A stretch of DNA of 32,701 bases from Ophiothrix spiculata (Eukaryota; Echinodermata; Ophiuroidea; Amphilepidida; Ophiotrichidae): assembly GCA_000969725.1 (NCBI GenBank), contig JXSR01S074588.1; one strand, written 5' to 3'. Shown here piece by piece: positions 20,394 through 29,150 of this stretch. A program made the translations under genes and the position numbers. The stretch's first letter is position 1; each line of letters begins with the position of its first letter. The notes beneath the pieces are model-generated. The model worked only from the letters and a program-made list of their open reading frames with translations. It was not told the origin of the DNA and made no database searches.

Positions 20394-20589
20394 GAACCAC
20401 CTATTTCTGTTATGGAAAATTTTCTGTCGCAAGGTCCCACTTTTCGGGGTGAGCCATTTGGAAAGTTGATGCATGGGAGCAATGAACAAAAAATACATTT
20501 ATTCCGGATTTGATCGGTTGCCATGATAACAGGGACGCTACAGATCAGGACATAGGGTGTAATTCAAAACCAAAACAATAAATCTAAAA
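20394..20589. other. Unit C sequence between transposon and inverted segment
   Basis: The first part (TAGAACCACCTATTTCTGT) continues the unit-start block after the transposon insertion. The remainder has no partner that I can see. Two short overlapping minus-strand frames in this area run into the transposon end and are not credible genes. Confidence 0.4.
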
Positions 20590-21395
20590 AGATACCAAAA
20601 TATTGATCAAGATTCTAAATTCAGCAGTTGTACGAGAGACATGGTGAACCATTTTACTTTTGTGATTTGTGCAAATTCATGTTCGTTATGTGATATCTTC
20701 ATATTCGTTATGTGATATCTTCATGTTAATGTGTAAATGTTATCAGCTGCCTCCTCCTACTAAATATTTGCTTTGTTTAATAATAATAATAATAATAATA
20801 ATAAGGCGGTGCTTATATAGCGCTTTACAAACACCACAAAGCGCTTCACAAGTAACTAAAAACTACAGCATAAAAAGTACACTATCAAAAAACTATTCAC
20901 AATCTTAAGACTACAACTACGCACAATATATTAAAAACATGATAAAAACACTGAGTAAAAAGCTCAGAGCACTGCAAAAACATGAAAGCATGCATGCACT
21001 GTAAACAACAATATTATACGTCAGGCAGTTTAAAGAGATGAGTTTTCAGATGCGACTTGAAAATGACAATGTTAGAAATTCACCATGTACGTTCTTTCTT
21101 GACGAAAGGATGCAGTTTTACCATTGTTCAAGCACTTACGTTTATTACATCAAATAACACCAAAACTTTACATAACCCAAAACTTATTTCTAATGAAACA
21201 TGTTTTGATGCCACAGGGAAAGGTATATAGCCTGAACCTGGTCAAATAATCTCGATCATTACTGTATTCATGCCTAAAATTAAGGCGAGTCAAACTTGTG
21301 ATTTTTATATAATGATTTATTGAAAATCTGAAAAAAAAATACAAGCTCATTTTTTTATAATTGCTCATCAGATACATATGACTGAATATCTTTAT
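20590..21395. repeat. Segment inverted relative to units A and B
   Basis: Read in reverse complement, this segment follows 11780-12280 of unit B. GCTCATTTTTTTATAATTGC near 21345 answers the ATGAGCAAG stretch near 11810. GTACGTTCTTTCTTGACGAA (21087) answers TTCGTCAAGAAAGAACGTAC (12071). GTGATTTGTGCA (20661) answers TGCACAAATCAC (12187). A LINE remnant interrupts it. The same orientation as here is found at 30720-30910 (and its duplicate), so the inversion separates A and B from C and D. Confidence 0.75.
20779..21078 (-). mobile_element. 5'-truncated LINE 3' end, same type as the 25-kb LINE
   Basis: On the minus strand the fragment starts within the last codons of the ORF (FKSHLKTHLFK then stop, from about 21066) and runs through a 3' UTR of about 230 bp to an (ATT)n tail at 20779-20805. 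The ORF end resembles FKKELKTHLFVT of the element at 25022, and both UTRs end with a GCGCTTTAC/GTAAAGCGC-type segment next to the AAT repeat. The empty site is visible in unit B as the reverse complement of AAATAAAGCAAATATTTGG (about 12098), and also in A. Only about 300 bp were inserted. Confidence 0.8.
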
Positions 21396-21864
21396 TATTG
21401 GCCTACAAACGAAATGGACATTCAAACAGTAATAACTCTTTCCTATGTAGACTGATTGTATCGCATTATAATGGCAATGTCGGCTTTTCTTGTAAGTAAA
21501 TGTAAAACAGCGCATAAGTAGCAATCTTGAATTCTTATTAACTCACGAGATTGATATCAAAACAGTGTCGTAATGAAAATGTGTTATGTGGTTGAAGACT
21601 GTATATTCAAGACGACAAAGTAATTGCTTATCAGTCTAGTTATACATGAAATTAGGGCATACTGGCTATTTGAGATAAACCGCTAGCATTTTGTTTTCAG
21701 CATATTTTGTAACTCGTTATATTAAAAAAAGGGCGGTTGTCTACCCGCACTTGTGTCTGATGTAAAAACGTTACATTAATGTGATTTAAAAGAAAATGGT
21801 GATAAAATGATACAACTCGTGTCATTGTGTATAAAAATATCTAGTCACACTCAGTCACACATTA
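21396..21864. repeat. Unit C counterpart of 3820-4140 / 13500-13865
   Basis: Landmarks are ACTCACGAGATTGATATCAA, ACGACAAAGTAATTGCTTAT and ATAAACCGCTAGCATT. The minus-strand frame at 21168-21524 spans the junction of the inverted segment and this block and is not conserved. No gene is seen. Confidence 0.6.
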
Positions 21865-22037
21865 GGGCTCTGTCATGCATCACGAAACTTAAGAATAACG
21901 AACAAATAACGTAATAATAAATAATAATAATAAAATGGATGGGACTACGTACTCTGTTTTAGTCATTGAAATACATGTATATCGACTACCAAACCATTGT
22001 ACGTTATTTGTATGTTTCGTGAATTGTGACAGAGCCC
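21865..22037. mobile_element. 173-bp MITE with GGGCTCTGTCA ends and TTA duplication
   Basis: The left end GGGCTCTGTCA, followed by ACGAAAC and AAATAACGTA, is matched in reverse by TACGTTATTTGT, GTTTCGT and TGACAGAGCCC ending 22037. TTA lies on both sides (21862-21864 and 22038-22040). Unit B has the flanks joined without it (ACTCAGTCCACGG, about 14150). An AAT repeat lies in the interior. No ORF. Confidence 0.75.
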
Positions 22038-22380
22038 TTACCGTATTAGACACAAACGTACAAATAACGTACAGAAATTTCACATAATGTGTGCCAAACG
22101 AACACCGTCGTATGAATAACGAATTAAACGCATACACAACGGGCACAGTCGTATTGATAACGTATTAAATGTACTTCTGATGAACACATGACGAACAACA
22201 ATAAATAAAAGAAAACGACAATGGGACTACGTACCTTAGCCGTACGTTGGCGTACCTGCCTTCTTCGGTCGGGGGGGGGGGGAGGGGGGAGAGCAAGCGA
22301 CATGGTCCACGGAAAATGATGTGACGTTTTATTAATGTGCGAACAATTTTCGGCAAATTCAGCTCAAAACCAACAGGGAA
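22038..22380. other. Unit C sequence with a long G run
   Basis: 22060-22200 is collinear with 14175-14330 (ACACCGTCGTATGAATAACG, CACATGACGAACAACAATAA). It is followed by a G-rich run, GGGGGGGGGGGGAGGGGGG, at about 22271-22289. Minus-strand frames over this stretch are low-complexity and unsupported. Confidence 0.5.
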
Positions 22381-22643
22381 GATGTCATCTATGGTCAAAA
22401 GGAGAAGCAAGTGACATGTTTCAAACAAAATTAGGCCTGTGATTTTTTTTTTGGTAATACGCGCGTAGTCCAAGAAAAAAGAGCGTCGATATGCTAAAAA
22501 CATTAATGCAGATTTAATTGCGTCTATCTATTGAAAATAAAATTTACCTGAGTGTTTAATTATTACATCTGCGAACTGTTCCCTGGAGTGACTCCAAAAC
22601 AATTGTCATGTCACTTGCTTCTCCTCTTGACCATAGATGACAT
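22381..22643. repeat. Inverted repeat arms flanking module M5
   Basis: GATGTCATCTATGGTCAAAA then GGAGAAGCAAGTGACATG (22381-22418) is the reverse complement, with one mismatch, of CATGTCACTTGCTTCTCCTC then TTGACCATAGATGAC (22608-22642). The arms enclose most of module M5. Units A and B lack the arms. A further 12-bp hairpin, TAGCCGTCAAAT / ATTTGACGGCTA, follows at 22647-22684. Confidence 0.8.
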
Positions 22644-22696
22644 ACTTAGCCGTCAAATTTAGAAAAGACACAGATTTGACGGCTAGGTATAAGCAG
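22515..22696. repeat. Conserved module copy 5 (M5), with an insertion
   Basis: TAATTGCGTCTATC, AATTTACCTGAGTG, ATTATTACATCTGCGAACTG and TTCCCTGGAGTGACTCC are as in M3. After CAAAACAATT, the inverted-repeat arm and a small hairpin replace the usual sequence. The tail GACGGCTAGGTATAAGCAG then keeps the AG end. Confidence 0.55.
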
Positions 22697-23131
22697 AATT
22701 AAGATTTACTGTTATAAAAGGAAAACAGGAAAGGAAAAAAAAAAGGTAGCTGTATTTGAGATATTAGTAATATAAAGGAATGAAGTTCTTTTTACAAAAC
22801 ACATACAGACAAATATCGCTTGAAGGAAACTAAGCAAGCTTTTTTATTATTTTTATAATTTGAATCAGTTGTTTTCGATTTTCATTGAATTAAATACACA
22901 GTATCATTTTCAACATTACAGTAATAGATAGCAGTTTATTTTTCATATAGTAATATCAAATAGATTATATTTCAAGTTCACAACGATGCTTCCTTACTTT
23001 TGATTTAGGTACGGTCTTTATCTGACTTTACGGAAAAGATTGCTTAAATGAAATATCATGTACATTAGTTGACCACTTTGGACAATTGTGCACACTGTGC
23101 TCGAACAGAACACAGTCAAGGAGTTCTTTAA

Positions 23132-23156
23132 CCCTCGTCTTACCAAACCTTTTTTG
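23132..23156 (+). mobile_element. Remnant end of the G-rich TTAA MITE (copy 5)
   Basis: TTAA (23128-23131) followed by CCCTCGTCTTACC and AAACC matches the left ends of the other copies. After 25 bases it meets TATACAGTGTGTCCAAAAAC, which resembles the end of another TA-type element. No partner end is found for either. Confidence 0.5.
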
Positions 23157-23759
23157 TATACAGTGTGTCCAAAAACTAACTGCACATTTTTAAATGTATA
23201 TAACTTTAAAACCAGGATTCGCATGACAACTATAAACATATGTATTGATAGAGGAGACTTGTAAAATTATTGTTGTACCAAACATGATGCAATTACCATT
23301 TTTGAAAATCAATTTCAACGTAAATTACGTTAAACGTAAAAATTCACTTTCATACTGAGAAGAAAAAATAAATGTGCGAGTCACATGTAGGGGAGGGATC
23401 ATGACCTATTCAGCAAAACAGCTTTTACAATGTTAATTCAAAGATGTTTGATTGTTCTTTTGTCTTAATAACTAAACAATGCTCATTAAAATGGTTTTCA
23501 TTTGTCAGCGTGACTCTAGCAGCATGGTTATGTTGAAATGGTGCACAACAGCATTACTTCTTAACAAACATTCAAAGTTACACTCACAGGGGCATATTAA
23601 ATTACCTCCTTCTTATCAAGATTAAGCTACCTAGTATTTCAGAATACGTTCAAAATGGCCGATTGCAGATATCAACATTCTTTGACTCTATCGACAAAGT
23701 TCTGCACGTTTGTGCATTTGTTCTTCTTAATATTCATGTTTGAATGATTGGAGTGCATA
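23157..23759. other. Unit C interval, nothing recognised beyond a solo transposon-like end
   Basis: CAGTGTGTCCAAAAAC at about 23160 is like the ends of the element at 19244, but there is no inverted partner downstream. The minus-strand frame at 23018-23239 crosses this end and is not credible. The rest is AT-rich with no features. Confidence 0.35.
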
Positions 23760-25021
23760 CTAAATTTGCTATACTCTGTTTTGTCTCGGACAAATATAGA
23801 TCAAGCAACTTTATCTTTCAAAATTCCAAAAGCCATTAAAATAAACAAAACAATGCCGGTAATGAAATTCCAACACAGGTCCATGCGTTTGTGATTTCTT
23901 ATAATTGATATCCTTTTGTCGAGATATTTTGCCCTTTGTGTGTCCTAGTTTGAGGTTTGAGTAATACTATCTGATTAAAAGCTTTTCTAAACGATATTTA
24001 TCTCAGCAGGCAATATTGAATATAGTGTCGTTCTAATTTCGTCTCCGTAAAGTGAACTGAAAACACAATGAACACTTCGATATACATCAATGATGTGATG
24101 ACAAAGAAGATTGTTTTCTATCATATATGTGTCAATCGAAGAAGATCAAAACAAAATCTGACAATGAAAAACATGGACGAATTAAGCAAAATTATTATCC
24201 TCATCGATATGCATAAAAATAATTTTTGGGAATGAACTCGCTATTACGATAAAACACTCGGTTTTATCTCTGGCAATATATTAGGTTCAGCAAAGTTATC
24301 TTTCATAACCATTACAATACAAATGCAGATAACAAAATTCAAATATACCCCATTCACTTGTCTAATTCAACTATTTTCTATCTGACAATTTCCTTACATT
24401 AACAAAATCCCCATTTCCAAAAGTTTGACAAATAGTCATACTCAATGACCGACACTTCATTTAAATTATTTGAACAATTTTTGGCACGCTAGTTTGAAAG
24501 CGCTCAACTATAACATGATCTAAATTCAGAAAATGAGTAGTTGAATTGGACGAGTGGATACGGTATTTCAATGCGTTTGTGATTTCCTAACTATTTCCAA
24601 TATCGTTGAGTCGAAAGATATTGCCCTTTTTGTGTTTGTGTTTTCTCGTTTTGAGTAATACTATCTTATTAAAAGCTTTTCTAACTGATAGTCATCTCCG
24701 TATACATGGTATAGGCAATACTGAACAATGCTGAATAGCATCATTCTAATTTCGTTTCAATAAAGTGAACTAAAACACCACTGACACTTCGATATATAGC
24801 AAGGATGTGATGATAAAATACTTTATTCGCGGAGGTTGGAATTAGGACCAAATAAGTAATTTATCATGTTTTACATGTTCAACGATACCGAATGAGATCT
24901 GATGATCTGATCCGATGCCTTACAATGGAAAATTGATTTAAGCTAGATAGCTATTATCTTATCGATATGCATAAAGTTAAATAGATTATTTGAATGACCT
25001 TTTGGAATATTGATCTTACTA

Positions 25022-26125
25022 TTAATAATAATAATAATAATAACCCACTTTTGTAAAGCGCACTACACAGAAAGTCACAGCGCGCTGTACAACAAGAACA
25101 AAATAACATAATAAATACAAAATACAATGCATGATACACTACAAGATTATAAAAACAAAAGTTCAAGTAACAAAAAGATGAGTTTTGAGTTCCTTCTTGA
25201 AAAGGTTGACAGACGTAGAGTTCCGGATATGTGGAGGAAGTTTATTCCAAAGTTCAGGTGCGGCATAAGTGAATGAGCGTTGGCCGTATGTGACAGTGTT
25301 TACAGTTCGCCGACGAAGTTGGCATGCAGCATTGGATCTTAGACTACGCACTTGGTCCTTTATGTCAAAAAGTTCCCGAATGTACAAAGGGCCAATGCCA
25401 TTAAGCGCCTTATAGGTGAATAACAAGAGTTTGTACACAATTCTCTTCTTAACTGGCAACCAGTGCAGTTGGTCGAGGACTGGAGATATATGCTCGCGAC
25501 ATTTGGTAAGAGTCACTAAACGAGCCGCCGAATTCTGCAGACGCTGCAGCTTTGCCAGTTGATACTCTGGGAGACCGAAAAGCAAGCTGTTACTACAATC
25601 CAACTGCGACGAGACGAATGCATGTACCAGTCTTTCAGCGCTATTGTTGTCCAGGTACTTCCTGATACGCCCAATCTTTCTGATGGCAAAAGATGCTTTC
25701 TTGCAGATTTGGTTCACATGAGAAGACATAGTTAGGTGTTTGTCTATAATGGCACCCAGATCTTTTGCGTTCTGTACAGTGGAAACTTTACAAGAACCGA
25801 TGTTAATATCTGTGATGGCATTAGACTCAGTATAGCGAGAGCAGACATGAATAACTTCGGTTTTGTCATCATTTAGAGAGAGTTTGTTTTCACAAGACCA
25901 TTGCTTAATGTCTCCGACACAATTCTCAATTCTAGCAAGATTATCAATCCTATTTGCTGCATCGAATGTGACATACAGCTGGCTGTCATCGGCGTTAAAC
26001 ATACCATCAATTTGATGAGATTTAACAATGCTCTCAATGGGAGAAGTGTACATGGTGAAGATTTGTGGTCCAAAGACCGAGCCTTGAGGAACACCGTATC
26101 TCAGTTCGTGAAAAGTGAACTGAGA
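25022..26125 (-). mobile_element. 5'-truncated CR1/L2-like LINE inserted in a sub-repeat
   Basis: On the minus strand the element begins inside the reverse transcriptase (just before YGVPQGS), continues through the ORF C-terminus and a 3' UTR of about 120 bp, and ends in an (ATT)n tail (25022-25043). The uninterrupted sub-repeat at about 24240 (CGCTATTACGATAAAACAC) corresponds to the flanks joined across the element. That implies a short TATTA-like duplication at about 25017-25021 and 26127-26131. The right boundary is accurate to a few bases. Confidence 0.85.
25163..26125 (-). pseudogene. Reverse transcriptase C-terminal part of LINE ORF2
   Basis: The open frame covers about 320 residues, against 900 or more in a full ORF2. 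Visible motifs are YGVPQGSVFGP (about residues 16-26 of the open frame), FNADDSQLY (49-57), the palm site in which the usual FYADD tyrosine has become asparagine, and KLSLNDDKTEVIHV. Further on come a thumb-like helical region, SQLDCSNSLLFGLP, LHWLPVKKRI, and the terminal FKKELKTHLF. The two catalytic aspartates remain, but endonuclease and N-terminal RT motifs are missing. The frame opens a few codons into host flank (up to 26143), so that start is not genuine. The lack of internal stops points to a fairly recent insertion. Confidence 0.9.
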
Positions 26126-26986
26126 TATATTACGATATAACACTCTATTTTATCTAGGGAAATATCAAGCAAAGTTATCTTTCATAATTCCAAGAACCAT
26201 TAAAAATACAAAAATCTATGCAGGTAATGAAATTCAAACACATGTCCTTACATTCGTGACTTTATATACTTAATATCGGTGAGTCGAATGATGATGCCTT
26301 TTCGTCAAAATTTGAGTGATAGTATCATATTAAAAGCTTTTCTTAACGATTTCCGTATAAGCAGGCAATATTGAATATAGCGTCGGTCTAATTTCGTCTC
26401 CGTAAAGTGAACTGAAAACACCATAAACACTTCGATATATATCAAGGATGTGATGACAAAATAGATTGTTGGCTAAATATGTTAAAAACCGGGACAAAAT
26501 ATTAATTTAATGCTTTAACATGTTTGATAATAACTAATAATATCGGATACGACGTCTGACAATGAAATAAAAATGGATGACTTACGCAAAACGTTTATAA
26601 TTAATAATATAATCCTTATGACATGTAAAACATTTTCTTTATTGTTGACTATTGGAATATTTAAAATACTTGATTGTATCTCGGGCAATATTACGCCGAA
26701 AGCCATTGAAATACATAAATATATGCAGCTAACGAAATTCAAATACATTTTCATGAATTCGTGATTTCTTATATGCTATTTCCAATATCGTTCAATTGAA
26801 AGATGTTGCTTTTTTGTGTTCTCGTCAAAGGTTTGAGTAATAATATCTTATCAAAAGCTTTTCGACATAAAGCGGGTTTTTTATTGAATTATCTAAAAGT
26901 CGTATAGTATTAAAAGAAAACAAAACATATCAGACTAGTAGATCCGTTTTTCTTTCTATGTAACATTGAACATTTTAATCGAGCGT
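26126..26986. repeat. Sub-repeats 3 and 4 and start of the unit C end block
   Basis: The sub-repeats continue to about 26880. From 26885 the sequence (TTATTGAATTATCTAAAAGT) follows 18545-18570 and then the block before module M4. Two short overlapping frames at 26515-26764 on opposite strands have no family resemblance. Confidence 0.5.
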
Positions 26987-27138
26987 GTAATTACATTTAG
27001 CCATCTTAATCGAATTTATTTGAGTGAAATATTATAACATCTTCATTGTAAGCACCCTAGAGATACTGACAAAAATGGATAACATGTAGCTGAATATTAC
27101 TTTCAAAGATAGGTATTATTTCTATGTCAAATTTACAG
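26987..27138. repeat. Conserved module copy 6 (M6)
   Basis: TAATTACATTTAGCCATCTT and ACCCTAGAGATACTGAC are as in M2/M4. The donor-like AATTTACCTG is mutated to AATTTATTTG, so the complementary GT is lost. The terminal ACAG remains, followed by GATCTTGCAT (compare GATGTTGCAT after M2). Confidence 0.55.
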
Positions 27139-28343
27139 GATCTTGCATTTACTAAAACGTTAATCTTACGAACAGGAAGAAAAGCAATCTTATCTTATTA
27201 GATTTTATATGATTTTGACATTGTAAATTGAGGTTATAATCTATGCAAATTGATGTCGTCAAACAATCCAGAAACATGACAATTCCATGATTCAGTTTGG
27301 TATTAGTGATGTATTACTTGTCATATTTTACATGATTTTAACTAGCTCTGGTTCAGAGCTGAAAACAGTGATGGACAGGAGTTATAATAACCAATAATCC
27401 CTGACCTAAAATAAAGAAAAAAGATAAATTAATATACCCTAAAAAGTAATAACCCTTTCTTGTAATACTAGAGAAAAGCAACCTGGATTTTTAATGACTT
27501 TCGAGATTAAGAACTATGGCACCGTTCTATCTGGGACAAGACTGAATATTCAAGACGATGAGGTTACTGCTTATTATTCTAGTTATACGAAAATTAGGAC
27601 ATACTGGCTGAGACAGACCGGAATCATATGTTTTAAACATGTTTTTCTTTTAATTTAGATTTTATATATGAGCAAATTGATACATTATTAAAATCAAATT
27701 ATGAAAGACTGATAGTGGAAATCTCTCAATAAAGCTTACCCCTGTTCTTTGATGTCTCAGATAATATATCAAAGCCAGAAGTCAGGTCGCTGAAATATCG
27801 CTTATTTTATTTTTATTTATGCATGAAAACTGACAGGAAATGCCGGTTTTTACATGCGTATGAATATTCATGAGATCGGATACCTTAGTTTAAAAAGCCT
27901 GTAAACTCGCCAAAATAGCATAGAATCTCAAGCTTGCAATTAGAAGCATGAAAGTTATGAAAACATTTTGAAATTTAAAAAAAATGAAAAAATGGGAAAT
28001 ATAAGTGTCTTTTCGTGTGATTTTGCGAGCGTTTAATCTCCTCGAGTGAGGTCAAATTAGGTCTTTGCGTTTTACCTAAAATCTACGGTTCTGGACTTAA
28101 TATATTTTAGCCACTTGGTCAAATGAGAGAGACAACACTTCTTTAGCAGATTTCCTAAAACATTTGAGATAAATCTGCTGAAAACACGTATCACGTAGGC
28201 AAATGTAACGCCTGGTCCAATGAGGTCAAATAAAGCATCAAATTTCTACGCAAAATATTATATAACCCCGGAAGTGATCAATTAGGCGGCATTGTCTAAT
28301 TGTTAGGTACATATAGGTAAAACACCCGTTGAATGATAGTGAG
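27139..28343. other. Partly unit D, mostly without match
   Basis: 27440-27620 resembles 3830-4010 (TATTCAAGACGA, TTGCTTAT-like, TAGTTATAC, TTAGGACATACTGGCT) and marks a fourth unit. From about 27660 to 28343 no internal partner, ORF, inverted repeat or microsatellite is seen. GAGGTCAAAT occurs twice (about 28048 and 28223). Confidence 0.4.
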
Positions 28344-28414
28344 AACTCGATAGCCTAGTGGTTTGGCTTTGGCTTTTGATTCTAGAGGTACCAGGTTCGA
28401 ATCTTGACGGAGCC
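28344..28414 (+). tRNA. Glutamine-type tRNA-like sequence, probably pseudogene or SINE head
   Basis: TAGCCTAGTGG (28351-28361) is a perfect A box, and GGTTCGAATCT (28394-28404) matches the B box except for its last base. A D stem GCC/GGC can be drawn. An anticodon arm of TTGGC-TTTTGAT-TCTAG has four pairs including G-U, and would present TTG (glutamine). The T stem has four of five pairs. The acceptor arms AACTCGA and CGGAGCC do not pair properly. A T-run at about 28415-28426 could stop Pol III. A working tRNA is unlikely; a tRNA-derived transcription unit is plausible. Confidence 0.45.
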
Positions 28415-28427
28415 TTCTTTTTTTTTC
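28415..28427 (+). terminator. Possible Pol III terminator after tRNA-like sequence
   Basis: TTCTTTTTTTTTC directly follows the tRNA-like sequence. A run of four or more T on the coding strand is the usual Pol III stop signal. This depends entirely on the tRNA-like call being transcribed. Confidence 0.35.
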
Positions 28428-29150
28428 ATTTGAAAACAAATTAGTATTTTTCCCATCATATTAGATTGATATTCCTTCAATAAACTATTTTTACACAAGA
28501 ATTTCTATAGATAAACATGATAAAATTATTTCCCAATAACCCGTATGATATGCACAGTCAGAGCCGCAGGTCACAGTCACACGTAGACACGTGCTAAGAA
28601 AATGACGTCAGATTGGCCTGATATAGCCCAAGACCTTCGAAAGGTTTGACTTGTCGTTTACGATGTTCGTTGTGTATATCGGGATAATGAGATGACCGAC
28701 ATCGTGTCCCTTTCGAACGTTTAGTTGTAATGAATTTTCCCTCGATTTATTTTCTGTTTTATATGTCTTACAGGCATGATATATTTTTCAAATTTCATAT
28801 ATATGATGTTTGATATCTCATCTTGCAGTTTGTAAAAGCATTTCACATACAATTTTGTAAAACACGCTACACGTAACCAGATTTGACCTCAAGTTTTAAA
28901 AGCTTGAAATTGACATTTAAAAAAAATGCAATGAAATGAAAAATTGTTATTCTCCACTGTCAAAAATAAGCTTATCTTATTGAAAAAACTCTAAATATTT
29001 TCATCCATATCTTTATTTTCTATTTGCACTAACCCCCTTGTGATTATAGGGGTTCGAAGTCCGAACTATCTGACAGGTCACATCGAGAAAAAAAAAATCT
29101 AGCAACCGAGTTGTCCTGGTATTCTCCCGGTATATACCCGGGAAATGAAA
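28428..29150. other. Interval without recognised features
   Basis: The sequence has no open frame of note and no match within the window. ACCTTCGAAAGGT near 28632 is almost palindromic, and CCCGGTATATACCCGGG near 29127-29143 is close to a palindrome just left of the tandem duplication. No gene or mobile element is identified. Confidence 0.35.

Larger units (their letters stand above)
23760..26880. repeat. Four tandem sub-repeats of about 0.5-0.7 kb, one split by a LINE
   Basis: A block with landmarks GTTTGTGATTTC, GAGTAATACTATCT, TTAAAAGCTTTTCT, GGCAATA, TAATTTCGTCTCCGTAAAGT and CACTTCGATATA occurs at about 23886 and 24573, again at 26250, and truncated at 26750. Between them lie matching segments with ATCGATATGCATAAA and CTCTGGCAATAT-like motifs. 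Single, more distant copies are at 10455-10690 and 16225-16460. The local period is about 690, 570 (LINE removed) and 510 bp. Confidence 0.75.
19116..27150. repeat. Long repeat unit C (about 8 kb)
   Basis: This is the third copy. It starts with the TCTGAATGAAATTGTGGTTC block (19137), continues with an inverted segment (20590-21395), and then collinear blocks: 21415-21760 with 3820-4080; 22170-22215 with 4670; 22490-22760 with 4990-5180; and the end block 26920-27145 with 10830-11045. It is more diverged from A and B than these are from each other. It carries a LINE, a LINE remnant and two DNA-type elements. Confidence 0.65.

Noticed and set aside
21168-21524. 118-codon minus-strand frame
   Set aside because: It spans the breakpoint between the inverted segment and the next block, and the corresponding sequence in A and B is not open.
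22165-22503. 112-codon minus-strand frame over the G run
   Set aside because: It has a low-complexity proline stretch from the G run, a composition not like a protein, and no conservation.
25873-26140. Overlapping frames on both strands within the LINE
   Set aside because: They are shadows of the reverse-transcriptase frame.
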